From positions 1-35,175 of the IMG/VR virus record IMGVR_UViG_3300032516_000090: a DNA stretch of 35,175 nucleotides; one strand, given 5' to 3'. Positions 16,578 to 23,136 of the stretch are shown here, piece after piece; positions within the stretch are counted from its first letter, which is position 1; the number at the start of each line of letters is the position of its first letter. The stretch is from a virus. The position numbers and the translations under genes are program-made. Under the pieces are notes generated by a model. The model was not told the DNA's origin. It did not search any database and saw nothing but the letters and a program-made list of their open reading frames with translations.

Positions 16578-16973
16578 TTATAAAAAATTACATAAAATAA
16601 CAATTTTTTTACAATCGTTATTTTTATCAATTTCACCAACCTTTATTTCACCATATGAAACATGTTTATAGTTATCGTCTGGAATAGCACCAGACTGCAC
16701 CAAAGCATCACAAAAGAACTTATCTACAATCGACAATACATTCATCAAGTCAAAAAGCCTCTTGTCACAGGGGCTTACAGTGTAGCTGATGACAACGCTT
16801 TGAAACTTCATTTTTAAGAGTTCAGGATATAACCTGTATAGATTTTCCTTAAAATTTATCTTTGCCTGATTAAGTGTATAGTGATGAGTGTTTCTGTATA
16901 TATTTAGATTTAATGCAAATCGCTTATTATTTACAGTTACATAATCATCTACTAAAAAGATATATTCAATCAT
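16578..16973 (-). CDS. RusA-like Holliday junction resolvase
   Basis: 131 aa from the ATG at 16971-16973, which overlaps the methyltransferase stop (ATGA); an earlier in-frame ATG at 17015 lies inside that gene and is less likely. Family pattern: an N-terminal strand, a middle VVISYTVSPCDKRLFDLMNV, then DKFFCDALVQSGAIPDDNYK. The D..N...D......DD acidic array is the RusA catalytic set. The protein would resolve branched recombination intermediates before packaging. Confidence 0.75.
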   Translation of the reverse strand: MIEYIFLVDDYVTVNNKRFALNLNIYRNTHHYTLNQAKINFKENLYRLYPELLKMKFQSVVISYTVSPCDKRLFDLMNVLSIVDKFFCDALVQSGAIPDDNYKHVSYGEIKVGEIDKNNDCKKIVILCNFL

Positions 16974-18244
16974 TTTATAAAATCCAGTATATGGCTTATA
17001 ACGTCTATAGTCCATCCGTTTCCGAGCATTTTATAACGCTGTGAATTTGAAACATGATTAGTATAATTATCCGGGACCGTTTGAAGTCGTTCGCATTCTA
17101 TTGGTGTTAGTTTTCGCCAAGAAACATGGTCTATGCTTATTTTCGGCTCACGATTACCGCCGCCGCAAGTATTCATACAAGATGATTTTCCCTCTATGCT
17201 ATAAACTCTTTTATTTGATTCATTCCCTGAAATATCAGCTTGACCAACTTCAATACATAAACTATCTTTACTCACACTCGTTAAAGCATCTGACTTTCCG
17301 GTTTCATTTATTTCTAATCGTTGTTCAGTTTTTACAAACACTGTACTCAAATCATCGGCATTACTTGTCAAAAGACAATTTGCTTTCCCGTTATTATTTG
17401 GTTTATAAATTTTTGAATCTATATCTCTCTTAGTGCTGTCTTTTCCGGTTTCCTGTTTTATTTTACGGCGGGTTTCTTTTCCATGCTCCGATCTTGTTTC
17501 AGTAAGCATAAAAGGCGTTTCGGTATTTTCAGGTATAATTATTGGTTTCCCGTTACGTCCACGGAATGCGCCGCCTGTGATGACTAATTGCCGTCTTGAT
17601 TTATCCTGGTAATTTTCGACAGATGAACCTTTAAAATAATTAGCGTCCAGGCAATAAGATTTATCTCTGTCAGTCATTGCGTTCTCTATTATATCTTTCA
17701 ACAAAATCCCTTTATCTTTCGGCTGCGTGACTCCTGGTATATTTGTCCAGTACAATCTATTTCTATTTTGAGCAGAAACTAGAGCGGAATTTATCTGAAT
17801 TGGTTCTAATCTGCCAGTCCGGAATAATTCTCCTTGACTTACACACTCTGGATATATATCTCCGAGTATCGACGAAATAACATCGTTGTATTCTTTTTTC
17901 ATAACAACATTTTCAAGTAAAAAATATTTTGGTTTATAATATTTTAAAATATCTACAAAAGTAAAAAATAATTTGCTGCGTTCATCTTCAAAATTTAATT
18001 GCTTTCCAGCAAAAGAAAAACCCTGACAAGGTGAACCGCCGATGATAATATCAGGTTGCTCGATATTCCAGTTTTCCCATTCTGTAATACTGCCAAGCTG
18101 TACAGTATCGGGATAATTTTTCATGGTAACTTGAATTGCATATTTATCAATTTCACTTGCATAATATTTTTCAACCGGAATACCGGCACGTTGTAAAGCA
18201 ATTTGACCGCACGACATTCCGTCGAAACAGGATAATATTTTCAT
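16970..18244 (-). CDS. DNA (cytosine-5) methyltransferase 1 with long target-recognition region
   Basis: 424 aa. Motif I SCFDGMSCGQIALQRAGI (residues 5-22), motif IV PCQ with catalytic Cys73, ENV at 111-113 and QNRNRLYWTN at 159-168. The C-terminal part has LTPIECERLQTVPDNYT and MLGNGWTIDVISHIL. The region from about 175 to 375 is long for the family and holds at least three similar segments (GKANCLLTSNADDLSTV; GKSDALTSVSKDSLCIEV; GKSSCMNTCGGGNREPKISI). It may be an array of target-recognition modules. It probably protects phage DNA from host restriction. Confidence 0.93.
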   Translation of the reverse strand: MKILSCFDGMSCGQIALQRAGIPVEKYYASEIDKYAIQVTMKNYPDTVQLGSITEWENWNIEQPDIIIGGSPCQGFSFAGKQLNFEDERSKLFFTFVDILKYYKPKYFLLENVVMKKEYNDVISSILGDIYPECVSQGELFRTGRLEPIQINSALVSAQNRNRLYWTNIPGVTQPKDKGILLKDIIENAMTDRDKSYCLDANYFKGSSVENYQDKSRRQLVITGGAFRGRNGKPIIIPENTETPFMLTETRSEHGKETRRKIKQETGKDSTKRDIDSKIYKPNNNGKANCLLTSNADDLSTVFVKTEQRLEINETGKSDALTSVSKDSLCIEVGQADISGNESNKRVYSIEGKSSCMNTCGGGNREPKISIDHVSWRKLTPIECERLQTVPDNYTNHVSNSQRYKMLGNGWTIDVISHILDFIK

Positions 18245-18254
18245 CTCTTATTCT

Positions 18255-18512
18255 TCACAACCGGCAATTTAAAGAATATAATCCCGATTCATTTACGAGC
18301 CACATATCCCGATTTTGACCTGATACGAAAAATTTTCGCAGTAGCTTTTCATCTCCATCAAGTCTTTCTAATGTTTTTGAAACGTCGGTTAATTCCAGAA
18401 TATCGCAGATGTCTTTAGCTAACCAGTATGGAACATCGTCTATTAAAATGGTGTTTACTTCTTTAGTAAATTTGTCTTCACAGGTGTAATTAAAAATTTG
18501 TATCTGACTCAT
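18255..18512 (-). CDS. BRO-N family antirepressor, truncated
   Basis: 85 aa with AAGGCGG before the ATG. Clear BRO-N pattern: VPYWLAKDICDILELTDVSK, LERLDGDEKLL, and LVNESGLYSL, where the protein stops after four more residues. Intact BRO proteins continue past NESGLYSL and usually carry a second domain. So this is a C-terminally truncated antirepressor-like protein, or a stand-alone DNA-binding module. It is the first gene after RNA element A. Confidence 0.75.
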   Translation of the reverse strand: MSQIQIFNYTCEDKFTKEVNTILIDDVPYWLAKDICDILELTDVSKTLERLDGDEKLLRKFFVSGQNRDMWLVNESGLYSLNCRL

Positions 18513-18524
18513 ATTGAACCGCCT

Positions 18525-18635
18525 TAAAATAAAAAAGGGATAAGATTAGCTATCCTGACCGATTCGCTAAAAATATCCCTTTTGAGATTTTAAAATTGTA
18601 CGCATCCGGTCAGGTAGTGCCTACAATCTCTTTGT
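18525..18635 (-). ncRNA. RNA element A: two hairpins with complementary loops and U tract
   Basis: Transcribed leftward from a promoter ending near 18635. Hairpin 1: ATTGTA (18595-18600) with TACAAT (18622-18627), a G.G mismatch in the RNA, then 3 bp and a 13-nt loop (18605-18617). Linker of 11 nt. Hairpin 2: AAAAGGGATA (18533-18542) with TATCCCTTTT (18574-18583), an inner 5-bp stem (18546-18550/18566-18570) and a 15-nt loop. CGGTCAGG in loop 1 (18607-18614) is perfectly complementary to CCTGACCG in loop 2 (18554-18561). The RNA 3' end is a U6-A-U4 tract. It may be a ~105-nt RNA or an attenuating leader of the BRO-N gene. No known family was recognised. Confidence 0.72.
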
Positions 18636-18670
18636 TCATGAACAATAGAGAAACTGTTATATATTGTCAA
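18632..18670 (-). promoter_or_regulatory. leftward promoter A with palindromic operator
   Basis: On the minus strand: TTGACA (18665-18670), 17-bp spacer, TATTGT (18642-18647). The perfect 14-bp palindrome TTGTTCATGAACAA (18632-18645) covers the -10 end and the predicted start, a natural repressor site. It lies between the winged-helix gene stop and RNA element A. Confidence 0.78.
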
Positions 18671-18677
18671 CAAAAAT

Positions 18678-18893
18678 TTAAGGTAATTTTAAAACTTGCA
18701 ATGACCTGTGAACATTTGAGCTGTAATAAATATAACCTTTTTTAGAAAGTGAATCAAGGTTTATTTCCAAAGATACATTATTTAATCCGGTCCCGTCTGA
18801 AAGTCCTTTCATGGTCGGCGGTTTACCAAAATCTTTTTTGTAATTGATAATGAAGTTTAAAATGTTTGATTCTACTATGTCAAGATTTTTCAA
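18678..18893 (-). CDS. winged-helix DNA-binding protein (LexA N-terminal-like)
   Basis: 71 aa from a TTG at 18891-18893 that overlaps the upstream stop (TTGA) and has GAGGGGG upstream; a TTG at 18914 is the alternative. LexA-type winged helix: ILNFIINYKKDFGKPPTMKG, then LSDGTGLNNVSLEINLDSLS and KKGYIY. There is no peptidase domain, so it is not a cleavable LexA. It sits immediately upstream of the palindromic operator and is a candidate for the regulator that binds it. Confidence 0.65.
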   Translation of the reverse strand: MKNLDIVESNILNFIINYKKDFGKPPTMKGLSDGTGLNNVSLEINLDSLSKKGYIYYSSNVHRSLQVLKLP

Positions 18894-19234
18894 TATGCCC
18901 CCTCTTTCAAGCAATTAGTTTCTTCGATTATTTTATCAATTAAAGCGTCTCTCTCCAAAGGCTTAAAAAATATGTTTTTTGAATCGTTGCATTTCAAGCT
19001 ACATACTCCGGATAGATTTAATTCATTATCAAGAATAAAATCATTAACCCATTTTCGAGAACGGTCTTTTCTGTACTTTTCCCAGATATAAACCATTATG
19101 TGCAATTCTGATCCCTTGCCGGATTTTATTTTATGAGCAACCTGCATTGTATTATAATGCTGAACATGCAACCCGCAAACTTCACATCTGTAATTATTTC
19201 TTGTAAATACGCTGTCTCTTATTTCTGAATTCAT
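18890..19234 (-). CDS. HNH endonuclease
   Basis: 114 aa. RDSVFTRNNYRCEVCG with a zinc CxxC, VAHKIKSGKGSELH as the first catalytic His segment, then LNLSGVCSLKCNDSKNI with the second Cys pair and Asn. This is the compact Cys4-HNH type found in many phages, either as a homing enzyme or an accessory nuclease. Overlaps both neighbours by a few bases, so it is integrated in the operon. Confidence 0.8.
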   Translation of the reverse strand: MNSEIRDSVFTRNNYRCEVCGLHVQHYNTMQVAHKIKSGKGSELHIMVYIWEKYRKDRSRKWVNDFILDNELNLSGVCSLKCNDSKNIFFKPLERDALIDKIIEETNCLKEGAY

Positions 19235-19719
19235 TTTAAAACCTTATCCCTTAACATTTTATATTCCTGATTGTCACTTATCGGAATTGAACCGCCTATT
19301 TCTTCAAGCATTGTATCGCAAAATGTGAAATAGTCTTTTGTTTCTTTTTTGGTAAACTTTGACATAGATGGAACGTAACCGGATATTATCTTTTTAATTA
19401 AACCACCAATTCTTATATCGTCGGTTATAACCCTCGAAGACGACTGATGTTTTACTGGTATATCATCAAAGTTAGCGACACCATAAAAATAATGTCCAGT
19501 TTGTCTGTAAATCCATTCAGGTTTTAAAATAAACTCATGTGCATATTGATTATTACTCTCTCCAAGGGCTTCAGTCAATGCCGGCAATATTAAGCCCCGG
19601 TATAGCCTATGACTCGCAGATGAAATATTATCTGTTATAAAACTTAAACATTTTCCATTCTTAATATTTATATTTTTGCAATCTTTTGTCAGACATTCAG
19701 GGCATTCATGTTTATACAT
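19231..19719 (-). CDS. NinB-like recombination-associated protein
   Basis: 162 aa. A Cys-rich start (CPECLTKDCKNINIKNGKC) precedes SHRLYRGLILPALTEALGES, then HQSSSRVITD and SKFTKKETKDYFTFCDTMLE, ending IGGSIP. The order RLY...ILP...TKKE..Y......E.G..IP is that of NinB-like phage proteins of the recombination region. The family is linked to recombination, with no established activity. Supported by the nearby RusA-like resolvase. Confidence 0.5.
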   Translation of the reverse strand: MYKHECPECLTKDCKNINIKNGKCLSFITDNISSASHRLYRGLILPALTEALGESNNQYAHEFILKPEWIYRQTGHYFYGVANFDDIPVKHQSSSRVITDDIRIGGLIKKIISGYVPSMSKFTKKETKDYFTFCDTMLEEIGGSIPISDNQEYKMLRDKVLK

Positions 19720-20209
19720 TTTTTACCTCATTCAATACAGCAAATTCACCCCGCATTTTAAGTGCTATTTCATTATATTTTAGTGCGGCTTCTTCTTCAG
19801 TTAAAAATGATCCTAAATTTATTTGTTTATCATTATCGCCTTTAATATATGCTTGAAACCTATTATGGTCTTTTCGTACGCCTCTGTATTTATTTTTACT
19901 ACCTTTTAATTTTTTACTATTAAATAAATTTTGACGTCTTGTGCATATTCTCAAATTTGATTTGCAATTATTTAATGGATTTCCATCTATATGATCAACA
20001 ACCATATCATCAGGGCAATTCATTATGTATCTATGCAGTAATATCCCGCCTCTTATGTTATTTATCCATGTATCATGCTTAATATATGTTGCTCCATGTT
20101 TTCTTCTTGAAGCGTTCCATTTATATTTCATTACCTTTTCAAAATCTTCTCCGTCAATAAAAAAATATTCATCGTGATCTTTTGTAGTATTTAATTTAAT
20201 TGCTATCAT
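19712..20209 (-). CDS. HNH homing endonuclease with AP2 DNA-binding domain
   Basis: 165 aa. HNH part: GGILLHRYIMNCPDDMVVDH, IDGNPLNNCKSNLRICTRRQ, giving the His-Asn-Asn set. The C-terminal AP2 domain: KYRGVRKDHNRFQAYIKGDN, then INLGSFLTEEEAALKYNEIA. This HNH-AP2 fusion is a classical free-standing homing endonuclease of phages. It lies in the replication region next to the presumed helicase loader. Confidence 0.93.
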   Translation of the reverse strand: MIAIKLNTTKDHDEYFFIDGEDFEKVMKYKWNASRRKHGATYIKHDTWINNIRGGILLHRYIMNCPDDMVVDHIDGNPLNNCKSNLRICTRRQNLFNSKKLKGSKNKYRGVRKDHNRFQAYIKGDNDKQINLGSFLTEEEAALKYNEIALKMRGEFAVLNEVKNV

Positions 20210-20766
20210 TATTCTACCCTCTTAAAAATATTAGCATCAATAGCGTTTAATCTATCATCTGATATTAAAATCTTTTCACGGTCGCCGATTATAAACGCGG
20301 GCTTTTCAAACTTTCTTGATGACTCACCGTATATCATTTTCGGAGGGTTATTTGTCGGAACTGCTTTTTTGTAAGCGTCTATGAATTGTTTTCGATGCAG
20401 CCCCTCATATTCAGGATTGCGTTGGCAAAAACATATCCAACCCCCGATTGATTCAAGTGCCTGTTCAGCTCTGTTATTGCTTATCATAACATTATCAAGA
20501 GAGTTTCCCGATCTGCTTATTTTGTCATACCACTCATTAGCTTCAATGTCAAGGTTTACTATTGGGAAAAACTCTTCAAAGTCAGCAGGAGAGGGCGGTG
20601 TTTTAAATTTAGGGTTTACTTTTATTATTATCGTTTTGAATACACCTTCAAGTTCTGATTCTTTAAAGCGGTCTTGTATGTATTCAAAAGTCATACGCTC
20701 TACAAGTTTAGAGGAGTACTCTCCATAGTATTCTGATATAGCTTTTATAAATTCTATATGTTTCAT
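20209..20766 (-). CDS. replication-associated protein, possible helicase loader
   Basis: 185 aa with GGGG upstream. N-terminal helical domain (HIEFIKAISEYYGEY, TFEYIQDRFKESELEGVF), then KFKTPPSPADFEEFF. This is a pattern I associate with phage proteins next to the replication initiator, of loader or primosome type. The C-terminus is not informative. Position two genes after the initiator supports a replication role; the exact function is uncertain. Confidence 0.45.
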   Translation of the reverse strand: MKHIEFIKAISEYYGEYSSKLVERMTFEYIQDRFKESELEGVFKTIIIKVNPKFKTPPSPADFEEFFPIVNLDIEANEWYDKISRSGNSLDNVMISNNRAEQALESIGGWICFCQRNPEYEGLHRKQFIDAYKKAVPTNNPPKMIYGESSRKFEKPAFIIGDREKILISDDRLNAIDANIFKRVE

Positions 20767-20775
20767 TTTATACCC

Positions 20776-21672
20776 CTAAAATAAATCTGGTTTTAGTTCT
20801 TTAATTTTTTTCGTTGTCGTAGCATTTAACTTTTTAAAATCAATAATCGGGTTATTAAATTCTTTTAGTATACTCCATGACTCTTCTTTTACCAAGCAAT
20901 AAAAAACTACTCCTAAAAGTTTAGGAATAAATTTTGGACTCCACCCGCCGGATTCTAATATTATTTTTGAATATTCTTTTTCAATCAATGTATTTGTAAT
21001 AAACTTTTCAACAATCTTTTCTTCAATACCGGATTTACATTTTATTTCTGCAATTCCAAACATTCCATTTTTACTATGGTTTTCTTTAAATTCATTTTTG
21101 ACTATCTTTGACCATGTTACACGCCCAAAGCAATTTTTATAATCATAGTTTTTAATTACAATTCCTTCACCAGTTCCCATGCCGTCTTTTATGAGATAAA
21201 TATTTTTATCAAGTAATTCAATCAGTTTTTCGGTTGTTGGATTTTTGACTTTGCAAATTGCCGGAATATATTCTAGATTATATTTTTCAAGCAATTTAAT
21301 ATATGTTTCATAATCAAGATACTCATCATTATACATTATATCAAAAATATAAAACTTTCTCCATGATTCATCTCTATATGTTTTTATTGTATGAGGTACA
21401 AGCCATTCGCCATATAAAATATAATCGGGATTATCATTAAATAATTTAATTATATTTTCTTGTTTTAAAACCCACTGATAAAATCCTGCGTTATCAGATT
21501 CAATTTCTAATTCTCTATTTCTTGAACCGGCGCAAATTTCACCGTTAGACATCCATATACTCCCATTTGTGCCGTCAATTTTTGGGAATACATAACACAT
21601 ACCTATTTCTATTCCTCTGGTTTCAATGGTATCGTGTTTTTCTACGTGTTGGTATTTTTTGAATTCGCTCAT
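20776..21672 (-). CDS. RNA ligase, T4 Rnl2-like
   Basis: 298 aa. Nucleotidyltransferase motifs in order: motif I KIDGTNGS (nucleophile Lys31), AGSRNRELE (48-56), motif III-like LYGEWLVPHT (86-95) and FYIFDIMY, motif IV EGIVIK (169-174), motif V WSKIVK (187-192). The C-terminal ~100 residues form a separate helical domain. Such enzymes seal nicked RNA, often tRNA cut by host anticodon nucleases. No kinase/phosphatase partner or tRNA gene is visible here. It overlaps the initiator gene stop (ATGA). Confidence 0.85.
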   Translation of the reverse strand: MSEFKKYQHVEKHDTIETRGIEIGMCYVFPKIDGTNGSIWMSNGEICAGSRNRELEIESDNAGFYQWVLKQENIIKLFNDNPDYILYGEWLVPHTIKTYRDESWRKFYIFDIMYNDEYLDYETYIKLLEKYNLEYIPAICKVKNPTTEKLIELLDKNIYLIKDGMGTGEGIVIKNYDYKNCFGRVTWSKIVKNEFKENHSKNGMFGIAEIKCKSGIEEKIVEKFITNTLIEKEYSKIILESGGWSPKFIPKLLGVVFYCLVKEESWSILKEFNNPIIDFKKLNATTTKKIKELKPDLF

Positions 21673-22412
21673 CTTTCATACTCCTTTAATCTGTCTTCTA
21701 TTGCTTGATGATCTACTTTATTTTTAGGTAAGTCCTTGCTTAATATTTCATCATTCCAGCAACAACCATTTAAATACGTTTCAGGATTTTTTCTGTACTG
21801 TTTATCCGGTGTTGATTTTACATATCTTTCTACATGGTCAAAAATTAGTAAATAAGTATCAGGTTTAATCTTTTTCCATTTCTTTTCACATGATGCCCTT
21901 TCAACTTTTTTATCGTATGCGTTCCAGAAAGTTTCAAAACTATAATCAAGGTCACATGGTTCTTGTTCTGTTCTGTTCTGTTCTTCTTCTTTGTCTGTTC
22001 TGTTCTGTTCTTGTTCTATCACTTTTGTCTGTGACGGTCTGTGACTGTCAATGACGGTCTTATATTGTGATATTAAATCCCTTATTTCTTTTGACCTTGT
22101 TTGTGATTGCTCTAAGAATTTATAAACTTTATTACATAAAACTCTGCCGGTAATTTCACTTAATTCAAATAATCCCTGATTTATCATATAAGTCATTATT
22201 TCGTTTATCTTTGCTGTATTGCCGTTATAAAACTCTGCAATATCTTCACAGGTTTCATTTAATTCAGGCATCGGGCTTTCAGTTGTTATATTCTCAACTA
22301 CTGATTCTATAATAAGATTATAGAGTCCATATCCTTCAAGACCATATTTACTAATAAGCCGTTTTATTTTAATATCGTTTCTCATGTTTGTCATATGCTT
22401 AAAATACTGCAT
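21669..22412 (-). CDS. phage replication initiator (Lin1244/DnaD-like N-terminus)
   Basis: 247 aa. The N-terminus YFKHMTNMRNDIKIKRLISK, YGLEGYGLYNLIIE is the Lin1244/Lin1753-like domain of phage replication proteins. The C-terminal half (SFETFWNAYDKKVERASCEK, KWKKIKPD, then NPETYLNGCCWNDEI) is a common phage replication tail. Between them is a repeat-encoded linker with two EQNRT copies, whose DNA carries direct repeats that could be the origin. It overlaps the antirepressor gene stop. Confidence 0.78.
   Translation of the reverse strand: MQYFKHMTNMRNDIKIKRLISKYGLEGYGLYNLIIESVVENITTESPMPELNETCEDIAEFYNGNTAKINEIMTYMINQGLFELSEITGRVLCNKVYKFLEQSQTRSKEIRDLISQYKTVIDSHRPSQTKVIEQEQNRTDKEEEQNRTEQEPCDLDYSFETFWNAYDKKVERASCEKKWKKIKPDTYLLIFDHVERYVKSTPDKQYRKNPETYLNGCCWNDEILSKDLPKNKVDHQAIEDRLKEYER
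21963..22060. repeat. direct repeats inside the initiator gene, candidate origin
   Basis: Two clusters of TTCTG repeats (about 21966-21984 and 21993-22011) are followed by two copies of TGACGGTCT (22032-22040 and 22052-22060) 20 bp apart. The near-perfect dyad TGACTGTCA (22042-22050) lies between them. Iteron-like repeats within an initiator gene are a common origin design in phages. The repeats also encode a low-complexity linker, so origin function is only inferred. Confidence 0.5.
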
Positions 22413-23002
22413 TATTTCACCTCAAAAAGATTTAAAATAAACTGTCTGCCTAATCCCGTCCATTGTCTATCATAAACTATTTTACCGGAATCAAGAACAG
22501 TTTCTTTTATACTCACATATCCTTTATCTGAAAAATCAGAATATAAAACCCATGTCCCATTTTGCTTGTATTGTATATGGTGATCTGATAAAATATTATT
22601 TAATTCTTGCGCTGATTTTAAATTCATTTCTTTACTTATTTCAGTGGTTGTGTAACACTTGTTAAAATCATGTACAAGCATCTTGACTTGGCTTTCAGCT
22701 TTTTCTTTTTGTTCTGTTAAAACTTTAATTCTATCAAATAATATTTCTTGAGCCTGCATTATTATTAAATCTTTTTCAAGTTCTGTTTTTGGAAGCCCGA
22801 CAATGTTGTCGAGGTCTGTTCTTCCGCTTCTTTCAATTCTTAATTTTATTATTGTAACATGCTCTTGATTTAAATATGTTGATTTGCCATTACTTGCTAA
22901 TCCGATCTGATTAGCGTGCCTTTGGATAGTTCTTTCGCTTACATTTAAAGCCTCTGCAACTTCTTTTACTGTCATAGTATTTTCTTTTGATAGTTCGTTC
23001 AT
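22412..23002 (-). CDS. antirepressor with helix-turn-helix and KilAC domain
   Basis: 196 aa, AGGATGG upstream. N-terminal helix-turn-helix (MTVKEVAEALNVSERTIQRH), a helical linker (about 75-110), then the KilAC (Ant C-terminal) domain: TEISKEMNLKSAQELNNIL, IQYKQNGTWVLYSDFSDKGY, then RQWTGLGRQFILNLF. Such proteins inactivate phage repressors or act as DNA-binding switches. It is the first gene after RNA element B and promoter B, and heads the replication genes. Confidence 0.87.
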   Translation of the reverse strand: MNELSKENTMTVKEVAEALNVSERTIQRHANQIGLASNGKSTYLNQEHVTIIKLRIERSGRTDLDNIVGLPKTELEKDLIIMQAQEILFDRIKVLTEQKEKAESQVKMLVHDFNKCYTTTEISKEMNLKSAQELNNILSDHHIQYKQNGTWVLYSDFSDKGYVSIKETVLDSGKIVYDRQWTGLGRQFILNLFEVK

Positions 23003-23017
23003 TTTGGTACCATCCTG

Positions 23018-23130
23018 AAATAAAAAAGGCTACCTATAACAGACCGTTTCCGGTTTCCCCCTGTTATAAATAGCCTTTAAGATTTAAAGCGCACAGGCAA
23101 GGGGGAATCAAGCCTCTGCGCTCTTTAATG
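23018..23130 (-). ncRNA. RNA element B: two hairpins with complementary loops and U tract
   Basis: Same plan as element A. Hairpin 1: AGCGCA (23088-23093) with TGCGCT (23117-23122), a G.G mismatch in the RNA, AGGC/GCCT (4 bp) and a 13-nt loop (23099-23111). Linker of 9 nt sharing UUAAAUCU with A. Hairpin 2: AAAGGCTA (23025-23032) with TAGCCTTT (23071-23078), then TATAACAG/CTGTTATA (23035-23042/23061-23068) and a 4-bp inner hairpin. GGGGGAA in loop 1 (23101-23107) is complementary to TTCCCCC (23055-23061) in hairpin 2. The RNA ends in U6-A-U3. It lies just before the KilAC gene; an attenuator or a small RNA are both possible. Confidence 0.72.
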
Positions 23131-23136
23131 TGTTAC

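Noticed and set aside
16578-17015. RusA-like gene starting at 17015
   Set aside because: That start lies inside the methyltransferase gene; the ATG at 16973 overlaps its stop and begins the family sequence.
18525-18635. Element A (and B) as pistol, twister or hammerhead ribozyme
   Set aside because: Pistol also has a hairpin loop pairing downstream, but with a 6-nt loop and a different internal-loop arrangement; conserved catalytic-core sequences of twister and hammerhead (such as CUGAUGA) are absent. A covariance search would be decisive.
21963-22012. TTCTG repeats as a CRISPR array
   Set aside because: Units are 5 bp without spacers, lie inside a coding frame and no cas gene is present.
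18525-23130. Elements A and B as a type III toxin-antitoxin RNA
   Set aside because: No tandem repeats of the RNA and no ToxN-like gene follow.
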